Source of the DNA: Cyclobacteriaceae bacterium
GTDB lineage: Bacteria; Bacteroidota; Bacteroidia; Cytophagales; Cyclobacteriaceae
Reading direction: 5' to 3'
Assembly: GCA_025808415.1 (NCBI GenBank)
Contig: CP075525.1
Span: forward strand, 3,891,501-3,955,500
Length of the DNA stretch: 64,000 bases
The position numbers and the translations under genes were made by a program. This document shows positions 41,899 through 51,199 of the stretch, piece by piece. The notes beneath the pieces are model-generated. The model had not been told where the DNA came from. It did no database searches and saw only the letters and a list, made by a program, of their open reading frames with translations. Numbering within the stretch: the first letter of the stretch is position 1; each line of letters opens with the position of its first letter.

Positions 41899-42138
41899 TC
41901 AAACCAGCCTGCCGATCGGCTTAAACTTATCAAACACCTTATCGGTATGAGGCGCCTCTTTTAATTCATCAGTTAAATCCTGTCCGGCCCAATGCTCGTA
42001 ATGTTTGCCGTTTTTCCACAAACGCGAAGTGGTTACTTCATAGACGATGCCCTTATAGGCAACCCATACTTGTGGTTTGTCCTGACCGTTTCGAAGCGCC
42101 AGTTGAGCTCGGGTATACACAGGCAACGTATTATCCAT
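41899..42138 (-). CDS. Cytochrome b5-like heme-binding-domain protein
   Basis: 79 residues that form one cytochrome b5-like domain: YTRAQLALRNGQDKPQVWVA, YKGIVYEVTTSRLWKNGKHYEHW and a C-terminal AGQDLTDELKEAPHTDKVFDKF. His residues that could serve as heme ligands are in HYEHWAG and APHTD. Such short soluble members are uncharacterised electron-transfer or ligand-binding proteins. The ATG is 2 bp after the stop of the upstream RDD gene. Confidence 0.85.
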   Translation of the reverse strand: MDNTLPVYTRAQLALRNGQDKPQVWVAYKGIVYEVTTSRLWKNGKHYEHWAGQDLTDELKEAPHTDKVFDKFKPIGRLV

Positions 42139-42140
42139 GA

Positions 42141-42854
42141 TTATTTACCGGCCGTTATATGCCCGTAGTCCTTAACAAGGGTATATAAAAACTTAACAGG
42201 CGGTAGATCAGTTTGAATGCCCAACCTGTTTTTTACTTTTTCGGTAACCGCCATTACCGGAATGGAATTGCCCGTGGTACGATTAACCTCCAGGGCCTGT
42301 TGGATGACTTCAATATCCTGATCATTCAGTTGAATTACCTGCTGAAAAACCGGTGTGTATGTATCTTCTGAAACGGTGAACACTTCGTTTGCCGTAACTG
42401 CACGTTGCTCAACCAGTTTAACCACAGTTGTGCCTGCAGCAATATCGCCAAGCCGTTGCCCTTTACCGTTTGCTGCTATGGTGAACAAGGCTATGGCACC
42501 CGAAAGTACATCAATTTCAATAAGGCGCAGCAACCAACGGATAATGTAATTACCAATAGTAGGCGGTGCGCCATCCAGTCGCACAACCTTAATATTCATT
42601 TGCCGCTTGCCCGGACTTTGCCCGTTCATAAAAATCTCGAAAACCAAATGGTACAAAAACGGGGGTATCAATAACACACCGATTATAAAAGCTGCAGACC
42701 CCGCACCAGCTGAAACCAGTAAGAAAAAAACAAGAATAAAGTACGCAATGATTATAAACGCATCAATAAAGTATGCCAGTATCCTGTCGCCCAAACTGGC
42801 CACGGGGTAGTCTAGCACAACATTCTGGGTAGTTCGTACACTAACGGTTTGCAT
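42141..42854 (-). CDS. RDD-family membrane protein
   Basis: 237 residues with four hydrophobic helices in the first 150 residues. The family features are LGDRILAYFIDAFIIIAYFIL (RD-containing first helix) and NGKGQRLGDIAAGTTVVKLV (about 128-147). The C-terminal 85 residues are cytoplasmic. RDD genes usually head the SpoIIM/DUF4129/MoxR/DUF58 cluster in Bacteroidota; here that cluster is 2 kb away on the other strand. It heads the leftward line with the cytochrome b5-like gene. Confidence 0.9.
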   Translation of the reverse strand: MQTVSVRTTQNVVLDYPVASLGDRILAYFIDAFIIIAYFILVFFLLVSAGAGSAAFIIGVLLIPPFLYHLVFEIFMNGQSPGKRQMNIKVVRLDGAPPTIGNYIIRWLLRLIEIDVLSGAIALFTIAANGKGQRLGDIAAGTTVVKLVEQRAVTANEVFTVSEDTYTPVFQQVIQLNDQDIEVIQQALEVNRTTGNSIPVMAVTEKVKNRLGIQTDLPPVKFLYTLVKDYGHITAGK

Positions 42855-42896
42855 CCGGTTTTAAAATGAATAATATTGAACAAACTTAAATTCAGG

Positions 42897-44141
42897 ATGC
42901 AAAGTAAAAATTTAATGGTTGCTATGCTGCTGTTGACAGCAGCCTGTGGCACAAAAGAAAAAATAGATTACACCACCCTGCCCGAAGAGGCTTTGCGTAA
43001 AGTGGCTGATTCACTAGCGCATGCCTACATTATTACCGATGGCCACGTGGACCTGCCCTTCCGGTTAAAAGTGCGCAACTTCCGGTTAGAAAAGGAGTAT
43101 CTCGGAATTCCCTTACAAACCGATGACGGTGATTTCGATTATGAACGTGCAAAAAAAGGTGGATTGGATGCACCGTTCATGTCGATTTATATACCCTCAT
43201 CGTACCAACTACAACCCGATATGGGCAAGGCATTAGCCGATTCATTGATTGATATGGTGCGCGGTATCGCGGAGGCGCATCCGGATAAATTTGGATTGGC
43301 CGGCACCCCTGCCGAAATAGATGCACATTTCAAAGCTGGCCGGATTGCCCTGCCCATGGGCATGGAAAATGGCGCCCCGATTGGCAACGAAGTTAAAAAC
43401 GTGAAATATTTTTATGATCGCGGCATTCGCTACATAACATTAACGCACGGCAAGGACAACCAGATTTGTGATTCATCATACGACACCCTAAACACCTGGA
43501 AGGGCTTGAGCCCATTTGGTGAAGAAGTGGTCCGCGAAATGAACCGCGTGGGCATTATGGTGGATATTTCGCACGTGTCGGACAGTACATTTTACGATGT
43601 GTTGAAAATTACCAAGGCACCGGTAATTGCCTCACACTCATCCTTGCGCTACTTCACACCCGGTTGGCAACGCAACATGGCCGATGATATGGTAAAAGCA
43701 TTAAAGGGCAACGGGGGTGTTATCCAAATCAATTTCGGATCTACCTTCCTCGATTCTGCCGTTTCAAAAGCCAATGATGAAAACCGCAAAAAGCTCCAGG
43801 CCATCCTGAAAGAAAAGGGATTGAACTTCCGCGATGAAGCAGCCAAACCGGTAATGGAAGAGTTTCGCAAAGAAAATCCATCGCTTTATGCAGATGTAAA
43901 AACCGTAGCCAACCACATTGACCGTGTTGTCCAGTTAGCGGGTATCGACCATGTGGGCATCGGCTCAGACTATGATGGTGTTGGTGACAGCTTACCTACC
44001 GGATTGAAAGATGTATCGCAATACCCAAACCTGATTTATGAGTTGCTGCGCAGAGGATATTCACCCGAAGACATTGAAAAAATCTGTTACAAAAACGTGT
44101 GGCGGGTTTGGAATAAGGTTATTGAGGCTTCGCACAACTAA
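42897..44141 (+). CDS. Membrane dipeptidase (peptidase family M19), lipoprotein
   Basis: 414 residues from ATG 42897 (an in-frame TTG 21 bp earlier is unlikely to be used). The lipobox is MLLLTAAC, Cys about residue 18. The M19 metal-binding motifs are HxD in ITDGHVDLPF, a bridging Glu in MGMENGAPI, SHSSLR, and IDHVGIGSDYDGVGD. The enzyme hydrolyses dipeptides (including D-amino-acid ones) with two zinc ions. An N-terminal lipid anchor places it in the periplasm or outer membrane, where it might trim cell-wall or exogenous peptides. Confidence 0.93.
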   Translation: MQSKNLMVAMLLLTAACGTKEKIDYTTLPEEALRKVADSLAHAYIITDGHVDLPFRLKVRNFRLEKEYLGIPLQTDDGDFDYERAKKGGLDAPFMSIYIPSSYQLQPDMGKALADSLIDMVRGIAEAHPDKFGLAGTPAEIDAHFKAGRIALPMGMENGAPIGNEVKNVKYFYDRGIRYITLTHGKDNQICDSSYDTLNTWKGLSPFGEEVVREMNRVGIMVDISHVSDSTFYDVLKITKAPVIASHSSLRYFTPGWQRNMADDMVKALKGNGGVIQINFGSTFLDSAVSKANDENRKKLQAILKEKGLNFRDEAAKPVMEEFRKENPSLYADVKTVANHIDRVVQLAGIDHVGIGSDYDGVGDSLPTGLKDVSQYPNLIYELLRRGYSPEDIEKICYKNVWRVWNKVIEASHN

Positions 44142-44207
44142 TTACATACCCGAAACGTTACACGGAACACTTTCGCTCAGGTCTACCCCGAATCAAAAAA
44201 ATAAAAT

Positions 44208-44825
44208 ATGAGATTTTTAATCGTTCTTTCGCTCACATTGTATTGTTCCATTTTACTCGCACAAAACTCCGAACCTATTGAGTCTATCAATAAGGGCACA
44301 CGTTTCATCGGAGGGAGCTTTGGATTTTCATCTACAAAAACTGAAGACTCCTTTCATTACACCAGTATTTCCATTGGGCCAGGCATGGGCTTTTACATAA
44401 ACGACAACCTGGCCGTTGGCGGATTTATAAGCTACAACTACGATAAGCACGAGCAACCGAATGTGAATTCAACATCAACATTCTCAGGTGCGGGCTTGAA
44501 TGTCTTTCTCTTAAAAAATTATAAGCTTGTTAACAATGTATTTTTTACCCTTCAGCCCCAACTATTGCTAAGCTCCGCCAAGCAGGATTATTCAACCCCA
44601 CAACCTAACGATTACTCGGTTTTTAATTTTGGGTTAGGGATAAGCCCTGGCGTAATGTTTTTTATAAGTAAAAAATTTGCCCTTCAAACTTCTATTGGTG
44701 GTGTGAGTTATTCCTACAACCGAAGAAAACCTGAAAATGGAGGAAACTCAACCTCAACAAACAGTTTTAGTTTAAATGGCGCATTTTCCATGTCCAATTT
44801 TGCCATACGGTATTTTTTATGGTAA
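44208..44825 (+). CDS. Outer-membrane beta-barrel protein
   Basis: 205 residues with a signal peptide (MRFLIVLSLTLYCSILLAQ), amphipathic strand pairs separated by short turns (FTLQPQLLLSS, DYSVFNFGLGISPGVMFFI, FALQTSIGGVSYSYN) and a terminal aromatic (FAIRYFLW). These indicate an 8-stranded OmpA/OmpX-like or porin-like barrel. Function unknown. It follows the dipeptidase after 66 bp on the same strand. Confidence 0.82.
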   Translation: MRFLIVLSLTLYCSILLAQNSEPIESINKGTRFIGGSFGFSSTKTEDSFHYTSISIGPGMGFYINDNLAVGGFISYNYDKHEQPNVNSTSTFSGAGLNVFLLKNYKLVNNVFFTLQPQLLLSSAKQDYSTPQPNDYSVFNFGLGISPGVMFFISKKFALQTSIGGVSYSYNRRKPENGGNSTSTNSFSLNGAFSMSNFAIRYFLW

Positions 44826-44891
44826 GGCTATTTAACTCCGGCCCATTTAAGCTTCGCTACAATTACTTATTTTTAGGGCTTAACTGCCCCC

Positions 44892-45863
44892 GTGAGAGAA
44901 GCCGCTTTTGTAAAACGTAACCAGCAACGCTGGCAGGAAATTGAACAAACACTGACAGCAAAGGGTCGTCCGCACCCGGACCGGCTGGCAGAGATTTTTA
45001 TCCAGCTTACAGACGACCTCTCCTTTGCGCGTACGCAATACCCGCAAAGCCGGGTAACACAATACCTGAACAACCTGGCCTCAAAAATCCACTTGGAGAT
45101 TTACAAGAATAAAAAGGAAGAGAAGAACCGTTTTGTAACATTTTGGAAACACGAGCTTCCATTGGTACTTTACGAATCGCGCAAGCCTTTGCTCTACGCC
45201 TTCCTGATCTTTACTGTGGCCATACTCATTGGTGGTATATCGGCTTACCATGATGAAACTTTTGCACGCCTGATTTTGGGTGATGCTTACGTAAACATGA
45301 CACTTGAAAATATCGAAAAAGGAAACCCGACAGCAGTATTCAGCGGAAGTTCAGAGGGCGATATGTTCTTTTCCATAACCTTCAACAACATCAAGGTTTC
45401 CTTTTATGCTTTCGTGGCGGGCCTGCTTTTTTCTGTGGGTACAGGTTTCCTACTTTTTTCAAATGGTGTGATGGTGGGCGTTATCTACTCGTTCTTTCTG
45501 AAAAAAGGTGTAGCCGCCCAGGCTTTCTCGGTAATCATGCTTCATGGCACGATTGAACTTTCGGTGATCGTTGTTGCCGGGGCAGCCGGCCTGGTCATGG
45601 GCAACGGCTTTTTGTTCCCGGGTACATATTCGCGGTTAGCTTCATTTAGGCAAGGGGTGTTGAAAGGTGTAAAAATTGTGATGGGCCTTGTTCCCTTTTT
45701 TATCATGGCCGGTTTTATCGAGTCCTTTATTACCCGCTATGCGTTTATGCATTGGGGTTTAAAAACCCTGATCATCGGCTTGTCGGCATGGCTTATCGTT
45801 TATTACTTTGTTGTTTATCCCTACAAATTGGCCCATCATGGAAAGCACCTTCACCCCCATTGA
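44892..45863 (+). CDS. SpoIIM-family membrane protein (first gene of the MoxR/DUF58 cluster)
   Basis: 323 residues from a GTG start; there is no nearby ATG. The N-terminal 90 residues are cytoplasmic, then five or six membrane helices follow with the SpoIIM pattern (NIKVSFYAFVAGLLFSVGTGFLLFSNGVMVG, HGTIELSVIVVAGAAGLVMG). In Firmicutes SpoIIM is part of a peptidoglycan hydrolase complex; in Bacteroidota the role is unknown. It starts a rightward operon of six genes in which the starts and stops overlap or are closely spaced. Confidence 0.92.
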   Translation: MREAAFVKRNQQRWQEIEQTLTAKGRPHPDRLAEIFIQLTDDLSFARTQYPQSRVTQYLNNLASKIHLEIYKNKKEEKNRFVTFWKHELPLVLYESRKPLLYAFLIFTVAILIGGISAYHDETFARLILGDAYVNMTLENIEKGNPTAVFSGSSEGDMFFSITFNNIKVSFYAFVAGLLFSVGTGFLLFSNGVMVGVIYSFFLKKGVAAQAFSVIMLHGTIELSVIVVAGAAGLVMGNGFLFPGTYSRLASFRQGVLKGVKIVMGLVPFFIMAGFIESFITRYAFMHWGLKTLIIGLSAWLIVYYFVVYPYKLAHHGKHLHPH

Positions 45864-46827
45864 ATTTCAAAAAGCCCGCGACTTCAGTAACAAAATGAAC
45901 GCTACGTTTGAGTTTCTTAAACAGAACTTCAAACCTCTCTTTAAAAGCCTGCTGTACATTGCCGGACCACCCATGCTGGTTGGCAGCGTTCTGGCCGGTA
46001 GTCTCTACTCAGGTTATTTTGGATTTATCGGCAAGATGAGCCGTAGTCAAGATCCGGATGTTTTTACCGACTACCTTGGGTCGCCCATGCTATGGCTGGA
46101 GGTTACATTAGCCGTTTTATTGATGTTCCTCAGCGGGGTTATTATTGTATCTGTTGTGTACAATTACATGCTGGAATACGATGCCCGTAAAAGTAACAAC
46201 ATTGATGTGAATACCATTTGGGAAAGAGTGCGCAACTCGTTACCCCTATACTTCGGCACTGTATTTCTGTATTGGGTACTCTTGATCGCAACATACCTGC
46301 TGGTAATTTTGGCCATTGTTGGTGCTGCGGTTATCTCTCCATGGCTTGCCTTTTTAGGGGGCGTGGCGATTTTTATCGGGTTTCTTTATACTGTTATTTC
46401 TTTATCCTTATTGTTTATTATCAGGGCCTATGAAAAGATTGGCTTTTTTGAGGCTATGTCCAGGTGCTTTACCCTTATCCGCGATAAATGGTGGAGTACC
46501 TTTGGCTTACTTGTTATTCTGTCGCTAGTCCAAAGCACCATTTCGTCATTGTTTCTCGTTCCGTGGTACATTAATTTTTTTGTAAGCATGATGCACTCCA
46601 TTGATGGCAGCCCGTTTCAGGAACCATCGTTCACACAGGAGTTGATCAACAATATATTTATGACACTGTATTTCATGGTGAGCTTTTTACTTTACGCATT
46701 ACCATTGATCGCCCTTGCCTTTCAATATTTCAACCTCGTGGAGTTAAAGGAAGCAAAAGGTTTGCTCACGCGCATAAACACAATTGGCCAACCGGTGGAG
46801 AACTTTGGAAAGGATGAGCAGTATTAA
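45838..46827 (+). CDS. Multi-pass membrane protein of the MoxR/DUF58 cluster
   Basis: 329 residues from ATG 45838, which overlaps the SpoIIM gene by 26 bp; an earlier in-frame codon is less likely. The protein is all helical with about six membrane segments (FGTVFLYWVLLIATYLLVILAIVGA, WWSTFGLLVILSLVQS), and a family-like start KARDFSNKMNATFEFLKQNFKPLFKSLL. It has no recognised catalytic motif. It sits between SpoIIM and DUF4129 genes, and its stop overlaps the latter's start by 14 bp. Confidence 0.87.
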   Translation: MESTFTPIEFQKARDFSNKMNATFEFLKQNFKPLFKSLLYIAGPPMLVGSVLAGSLYSGYFGFIGKMSRSQDPDVFTDYLGSPMLWLEVTLAVLLMFLSGVIIVSVVYNYMLEYDARKSNNIDVNTIWERVRNSLPLYFGTVFLYWVLLIATYLLVILAIVGAAVISPWLAFLGGVAIFIGFLYTVISLSLLFIIRAYEKIGFFEAMSRCFTLIRDKWWSTFGLLVILSLVQSTISSLFLVPWYINFFVSMMHSIDGSPFQEPSFTQELINNIFMTLYFMVSFLLYALPLIALAFQYFNLVELKEAKGLLTRINTIGQPVENFGKDEQY

Positions 46828-47515
46828 GCTTTTTCTTTTCAGCCTTTTTTTTGTCAGCATTGGCTTTGCCCATAGCCAGGAAACCAAAATCCTTTGGCCC
46901 GACAGTGCCCATGTTGATGTGCGCAGTTTTGACCAGGCAAAACTCGAAAAACTAAAAGCCGATCCGGAGCTGGATTACGGCCGTAGCCCGGCTGCCCTCA
47001 ACCTGTGGGAGCGTTTTAAAATTTGGCTAAGCGCCATGTTATCGCGCTTGTTCTCGGTGGTTGAAAACGCCAATTGGTTTAACATCCTGCTTACCATATT
47101 GGCCCTCCTTCTGGTGGTGTATGTCATCCTGCGCTTGCTCAAGGTAGATGCACTGACCATGTTTTATACCGGGAAAAAAACTCCCCTTTCCTATGGTATT
47201 CTGGACGAAGATATACATGCCATGGATTTTGATAAACTCATCCGTGAAGCGCTCGATAAAAAAGAATTCCGCCAGGCAATTCGGTTGTTGTTCCTGCAAG
47301 CCCTGAAACTGATGGCCGACAAAAACCACATTTTATGGCAACCCGGAAAAACCAACCACGATTACCTGGAGGAGCTTACGGCCAAAAACCTGAAGACCGG
47401 GTTTAATGAACTTAATTTTTATTTCGAATACGCGTGGTATGGAAACTTTACCATCAATGAAAGCCTGTATCAAAAAGTAGATTCGATTTTTAAGGAATGG
47501 AGAACTAATGTATAG
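46814..47515 (+). CDS. DUF4129-domain membrane protein
   Basis: 233 residues from ATG 46814, where a signal peptide begins (MSSIKLFLFSLFFVSIGFAHS); ten upstream codons are inside the previous gene. One membrane helix lies near 85-110 (WFNILLTILALLLVVYVILRLL) and a C-terminal cytoplasmic domain is DUF4129-like (FRQAIRLLFLQALKLMADKNHILWQ, KTNHDYLEEL). Proteins of this family accompany MoxR AAA+ ATPases and transglutaminase or DUF58 proteins. Position within the operon is conserved. Confidence 0.88.
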   Translation: MSSIKLFLFSLFFVSIGFAHSQETKILWPDSAHVDVRSFDQAKLEKLKADPELDYGRSPAALNLWERFKIWLSAMLSRLFSVVENANWFNILLTILALLLVVYVILRLLKVDALTMFYTGKKTPLSYGILDEDIHAMDFDKLIREALDKKEFRQAIRLLFLQALKLMADKNHILWQPGKTNHDYLEELTAKNLKTGFNELNFYFEYAWYGNFTINESLYQKVDSIFKEWRTNV

Positions 47516-47517
47516 CG

Positions 47518-48705
47518 TTGCGTAAAGACTGGAAATATATTGCCTACTTATCGGCCGCCTTTGTTTTTTACGTGGCCCTGAAATTACTATCGCCCCGCAA
47601 CATCGACTGGACAATTACTTTTCATCATAAGGATAAAAACCCATTTGGAGCCTATGCGCTCGATCAACTTATACCGTCCATTGTTTCTAAAAAAAATATA
47701 AAGCAGAGCAATTACACATTATATGAACTGTACGATACGTTACAAAGCCCTGCAAATTTTTTAAGCTTATCTACTTCGTTTTCTCCCGGAAAAGAAGATT
47801 GTGATGCCTTACTAAAGAATATTGAAAAAGGAGGCACAGCTTTTATTGCCGCGCAATACTTTCGCGGAAGGTTTGCCGATACGCTTTCCCTTTACATATC
47901 GGACTACTTTTTTGATGGCGAGCTTACGGCCATGTTTAACCGCAACGATTCAACCGGCATGCGCTTTAAAAATACTAGCCTGCAACAGCAAAACACCTAC
48001 TCTTTTCCACGAAAGAATATTCACAATTATTTTGAAGAAGCAGACAGTGTGCGCACACAGGTGGTGGCAACAAATGATCTTGGCTTGCCGGTGCTGCTAA
48101 AAATTTCATGGGGTGAGGGCTTTTTGTACCTCAGCTCCACCCCACTTGCCTTCACTAACGCATACTTGTTACACAATCAGAATGCAGAGTTTGCCTCCTT
48201 GGCCCTTTCACACCTGCCTAACCGCACCACGTACTGGACTGAGTTTTACCATCTTGGCCGGTTGGAGGCGCGCACTCCACTACGGTTTATCCTCTCCCAG
48301 GAATCCCTCAGTTGGGCTTATTATATTACTGTTTTCAGCTTTTTGTTATTCATGCTTTTTGAAGCCAGGCGAAGGCAGCGGATCATTCCCATAATCAAGC
48401 CCCTGGCAAACACCTCGCTTGAATTTGTTCAAACCATAGGCAACCTGTATTACCAATCGGCTGATCATAAAAACATTGCTGAAAAAAGAATTGCATTTTT
48501 GCTGGAGCAACTGCGATCGAAATATGGTATAAATGCACACCAGGTTAATGAACACAACTTGCTAACAATTGCTAAAAAAACAGGTAACCCTGAGGATAAG
48601 GTAAAAGCGTTATTCGCACTGATTGGATTGATTCAGGGAAAGAATCACATAACAGAAGTTGAGCTCAAATCTTTAAATGAAAAACTGGATCAATTCAAAT
48701 ACTAA
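47518..48705 (+). CDS. DUF4350-domain protein
   Basis: 395 residues with a TTG start: the membrane helix WKYIAYLSAAFVFYVALKLL begins at codon 4 and no ATG is near. A periplasmic region with the DUF4350 features (YALDQLIPSIVSKKNIKQSNYTLYELYDTLQSPANFL, FLSLSTSFSPGKEDCDALL) follows, then a second helix near 262-280 (YYITVFSFLLFMLFEARRRQ) and a cytoplasmic tail. Function not established; co-occurs with MoxR. Its start lies 2 bp after the DUF4129 stop. Confidence 0.88.
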   Translation: MRKDWKYIAYLSAAFVFYVALKLLSPRNIDWTITFHHKDKNPFGAYALDQLIPSIVSKKNIKQSNYTLYELYDTLQSPANFLSLSTSFSPGKEDCDALLKNIEKGGTAFIAAQYFRGRFADTLSLYISDYFFDGELTAMFNRNDSTGMRFKNTSLQQQNTYSFPRKNIHNYFEEADSVRTQVVATNDLGLPVLLKISWGEGFLYLSSTPLAFTNAYLLHNQNAEFASLALSHLPNRTTYWTEFYHLGRLEARTPLRFILSQESLSWAYYITVFSFLLFMLFEARRRQRIIPIIKPLANTSLEFVQTIGNLYYQSADHKNIAEKRIAFLLEQLRSKYGINAHQVNEHNLLTIAKKTGNPEDKVKALFALIGLIQGKNHITEVELKSLNEKLDQFKY

Positions 48706-48759
48706 TGTTAACACAAATATCCCTTCAGGCTTGATCACTAAATTTTATTCACATACGAT

Positions 48760-49737
48760 ATGGACGAAAAAGAATTTGAAAACCGGGTTGACTTAACCGC
48801 CCTAAATGAAAGTGTAAAAAAAATAAGGGAAGAGATTGGCCACGTTATTGTTGGGCAATACGAGTTAATTGATCTGCTGATCACTTCCATACTGGCCGAT
48901 GGCCATGTGCTTATTGAGGGTGTACCGGGTGTGGCTAAAACGCTAACGGCCAAATTATTATCACGGGTTATTGACGTTAAATTCAACCGCATTCAGTTTA
49001 CGCCTGACCTGATGCCTTCAGATGTTATCGGTACATCTGTATTTAACATGAAAAATTCCACGTTTGAGTTTAAAGCCGGGCCGATATTCTCAAACATCGT
49101 ACTGATTGATGAAATTAACCGAGCCCCGGCCAAAACCCAGGCAGCTTTGTTTGAAGTAATGGAAGAACGCCAGATAACCGCTGATGGAATCACCTACCGG
49201 ATGGAACATCCTTACATGGTAGTAGCCACCCAAAATCCCATTGAACATGAGGGAACCTATAGGCTGCCAGAGGCTCAACTGGACCGGTTTCTGTTTAAAA
49301 TATTGGTGCACTACCCCAACCTGGAGCAGGAGTTTTCCATAATCCAGGGTCACCACCATCGTAAGGGCCACGCCCCGGTAGAAGATGTAAAGCCTGTTTT
49401 AGATGCCCGGAAAATTGAGCAATACCGGCAGGCGGTGCAACAAGTGCATGTAGAAGAAAACCTGATGCGCTACATCGCCCAGATTATTCATGAAACACGT
49501 AACAATCCTTCTCTTTTCCTCGGTGCCTCCCCGCGTGCTTCCGTTTCCTTACTCAACAGTTCAAAAGCATATGCAGCTATTAATGGTCGGGATTTTATTA
49601 CACCCGAAGATGTAAAGTTTGTGGCCACCCCGGTATTACGTCATCGCGTTATGCTTACACCCGACAAAGAAATGGAGGGCATCACTACCGATGATGTTGT
49701 AAAACAGATTGTAGATAAAGTAGAAGTACCCCGCTAA
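48760..49737 (+). CDS. MoxR-family AAA+ ATPase
   Basis: 325 residues. Walker A is GVPGVAKTL (about 47-55), Walker B is VLIDEINRAPAKTQAALFEVMEE (about 113-135), sensor 1 is ATQNPIEHEGTYRLPEAQLDRF (about 151-172), and the lid contains ASPRASVSLLNSSKAYA. MoxR ATPases act as chaperone-like remodelers of VWA-domain partner proteins. Partner candidates are the next-door DUF58 protein and possibly the VWA protein at 29.8 kb. Confidence 0.94.
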   Translation: MDEKEFENRVDLTALNESVKKIREEIGHVIVGQYELIDLLITSILADGHVLIEGVPGVAKTLTAKLLSRVIDVKFNRIQFTPDLMPSDVIGTSVFNMKNSTFEFKAGPIFSNIVLIDEINRAPAKTQAALFEVMEERQITADGITYRMEHPYMVVATQNPIEHEGTYRLPEAQLDRFLFKILVHYPNLEQEFSIIQGHHHRKGHAPVEDVKPVLDARKIEQYRQAVQQVHVEENLMRYIAQIIHETRNNPSLFLGASPRASVSLLNSSKAYAAINGRDFITPEDVKFVATPVLRHRVMLTPDKEMEGITTDDVVKQIVDKVEVPR

Positions 49738-49752
49738 CAGGTTTTTGAAGAA

Positions 49753-51084
49753 ATGAAGCAACTTAAAAATCTGTACCTCAGCAACCGGCTCTTCCTCGCC
49801 ATTGCGTGTGTGGTGTTTTGCTTTGTAGTTGCATTTATCCTGAACGGGTTTCTTATCGTTCCAAAAATCCTATTCTTTGCCTTAGTTGCCTTTGTACTGG
49901 CCGATGCCCTGCTGCTCTTTCGGGCAAGTAGGGGGCTGCATGGCTACCGGTTTACACCGGAAAAGCTTTCCAATGGTGACGACAATGAAATCAGGATTTA
50001 CCTGGAAAATTTCTTTCCCTTTGAAGCCACCCTGGAAGTAATCGATGAAATACCCCATCAATTTCAAAGGCGCGACCTGAATTTCAGGGTGCAACTTCCA
50101 TCACGCGAAAGTAAAACCCTGGTGTATTCCCTTCGGCCTGTGAAGCGTGGTGAATATTCATTCGGTGCTGTAAATGTTTTTGTGCGTTCACCATTGGGGT
50201 TATTAAAACGAAGGTTTCAATTCTCGCAAGATGCCCTGGTACCCGTGTATCCATCGTACATCCAAATGCGAAAGTATGAACTGCTCGCTATTTCAAACCG
50301 GCTAACGGAAACCGGTATTAAAAAAATCAGGCGCATTGGACACAATATGGAGTTTGAACTGATCAAAGAATACGTTCAGGGCGATGACATCCGTACCATC
50401 AACTGGAAGGCAACGGCAAGAAAATCAACCCTGATGGTAAATCATTACCAGGACGAGCGCTCTCAACAAGTTTACTCTTTAATTGACAAAAGCCGGGTGA
50501 TGCAAATGCCCTTCAATGGCTTAAGCCTGATGGACTATGCCATCAATGCAAGTTTAGTCATCAGCAACATTGCCATAAAAAAAACTGATAAAGCAGGATT
50601 GATTACTTTTCAGGATACTGTTGGGACAACCCTTGCCGCCAGCCGCAGCAACCGCCAGATGGCACACCTACAGGAAGTACTCTATAGCCAAAAAACAGGT
50701 TACCGCGAATCTGATTTCTCGGCCTTGTATGGCCACATACGCAGAAAAATTACACAACGGAGTTTACTCTTACTGTTCACTAATTTTGAATCGTTGTATG
50801 GCATGCAACGGCAACTGCCTTTTTTGAAAAGCCTTGCCAAACAACATGTGCTGGTGGCTATCTTTTTTGAAAACACAACGTTGACCAGCCTCATTCATCA
50901 GCCGGCAGAAAACCTTAAAGCCATATACCATAAAGCCGTTGCTGAAAAATTTACTTACGACAAAAAACTTATCGCAAAAGAGCTCCAAAAATCAGGCATC
51001 CAAACCATTTTAACCGCCCCCGAACACCTTACGGTAAACACCATTAATAAATACCTTGAATTAAAATCACGGGGGATGATTTAA
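49753..51084 (+). CDS. DUF58-family protein with VWA-like fold
   Basis: 443 residues. Two membrane helices (about 13-52) and a beta-rich linker precede the DUF58 block: GHNMEFELIKEYVQGDDIRTINWKATARKSTLMVNHY, followed by QVYSLIDKSRVM, the degenerate VWA motif. A long C-terminal region resembles the rest of a VWA domain (LLLLFTNFESLYGMQRQ). It follows the MoxR gene by 15 bp. The pair is widespread, and DUF58 is thought to be the MoxR client. Confidence 0.92.
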   Translation: MKQLKNLYLSNRLFLAIACVVFCFVVAFILNGFLIVPKILFFALVAFVLADALLLFRASRGLHGYRFTPEKLSNGDDNEIRIYLENFFPFEATLEVIDEIPHQFQRRDLNFRVQLPSRESKTLVYSLRPVKRGEYSFGAVNVFVRSPLGLLKRRFQFSQDALVPVYPSYIQMRKYELLAISNRLTETGIKKIRRIGHNMEFELIKEYVQGDDIRTINWKATARKSTLMVNHYQDERSQQVYSLIDKSRVMQMPFNGLSLMDYAINASLVISNIAIKKTDKAGLITFQDTVGTTLAASRSNRQMAHLQEVLYSQKTGYRESDFSALYGHIRRKITQRSLLLLFTNFESLYGMQRQLPFLKSLAKQHVLVAIFFENTTLTSLIHQPAENLKAIYHKAVAEKFTYDKKLIAKELQKSGIQTILTAPEHLTVNTINKYLELKSRGMI

Positions 51085-51199
51085 ACCAGCGCTTAGAAAG
51101 AATTTATACTTTTTTTACCTTCACCATTGCAAATCAGGAAAAGTTGGGATGGATACTGCCCGTTGATTGATTTGCTCAACCTGATCAATAATAACCTGC

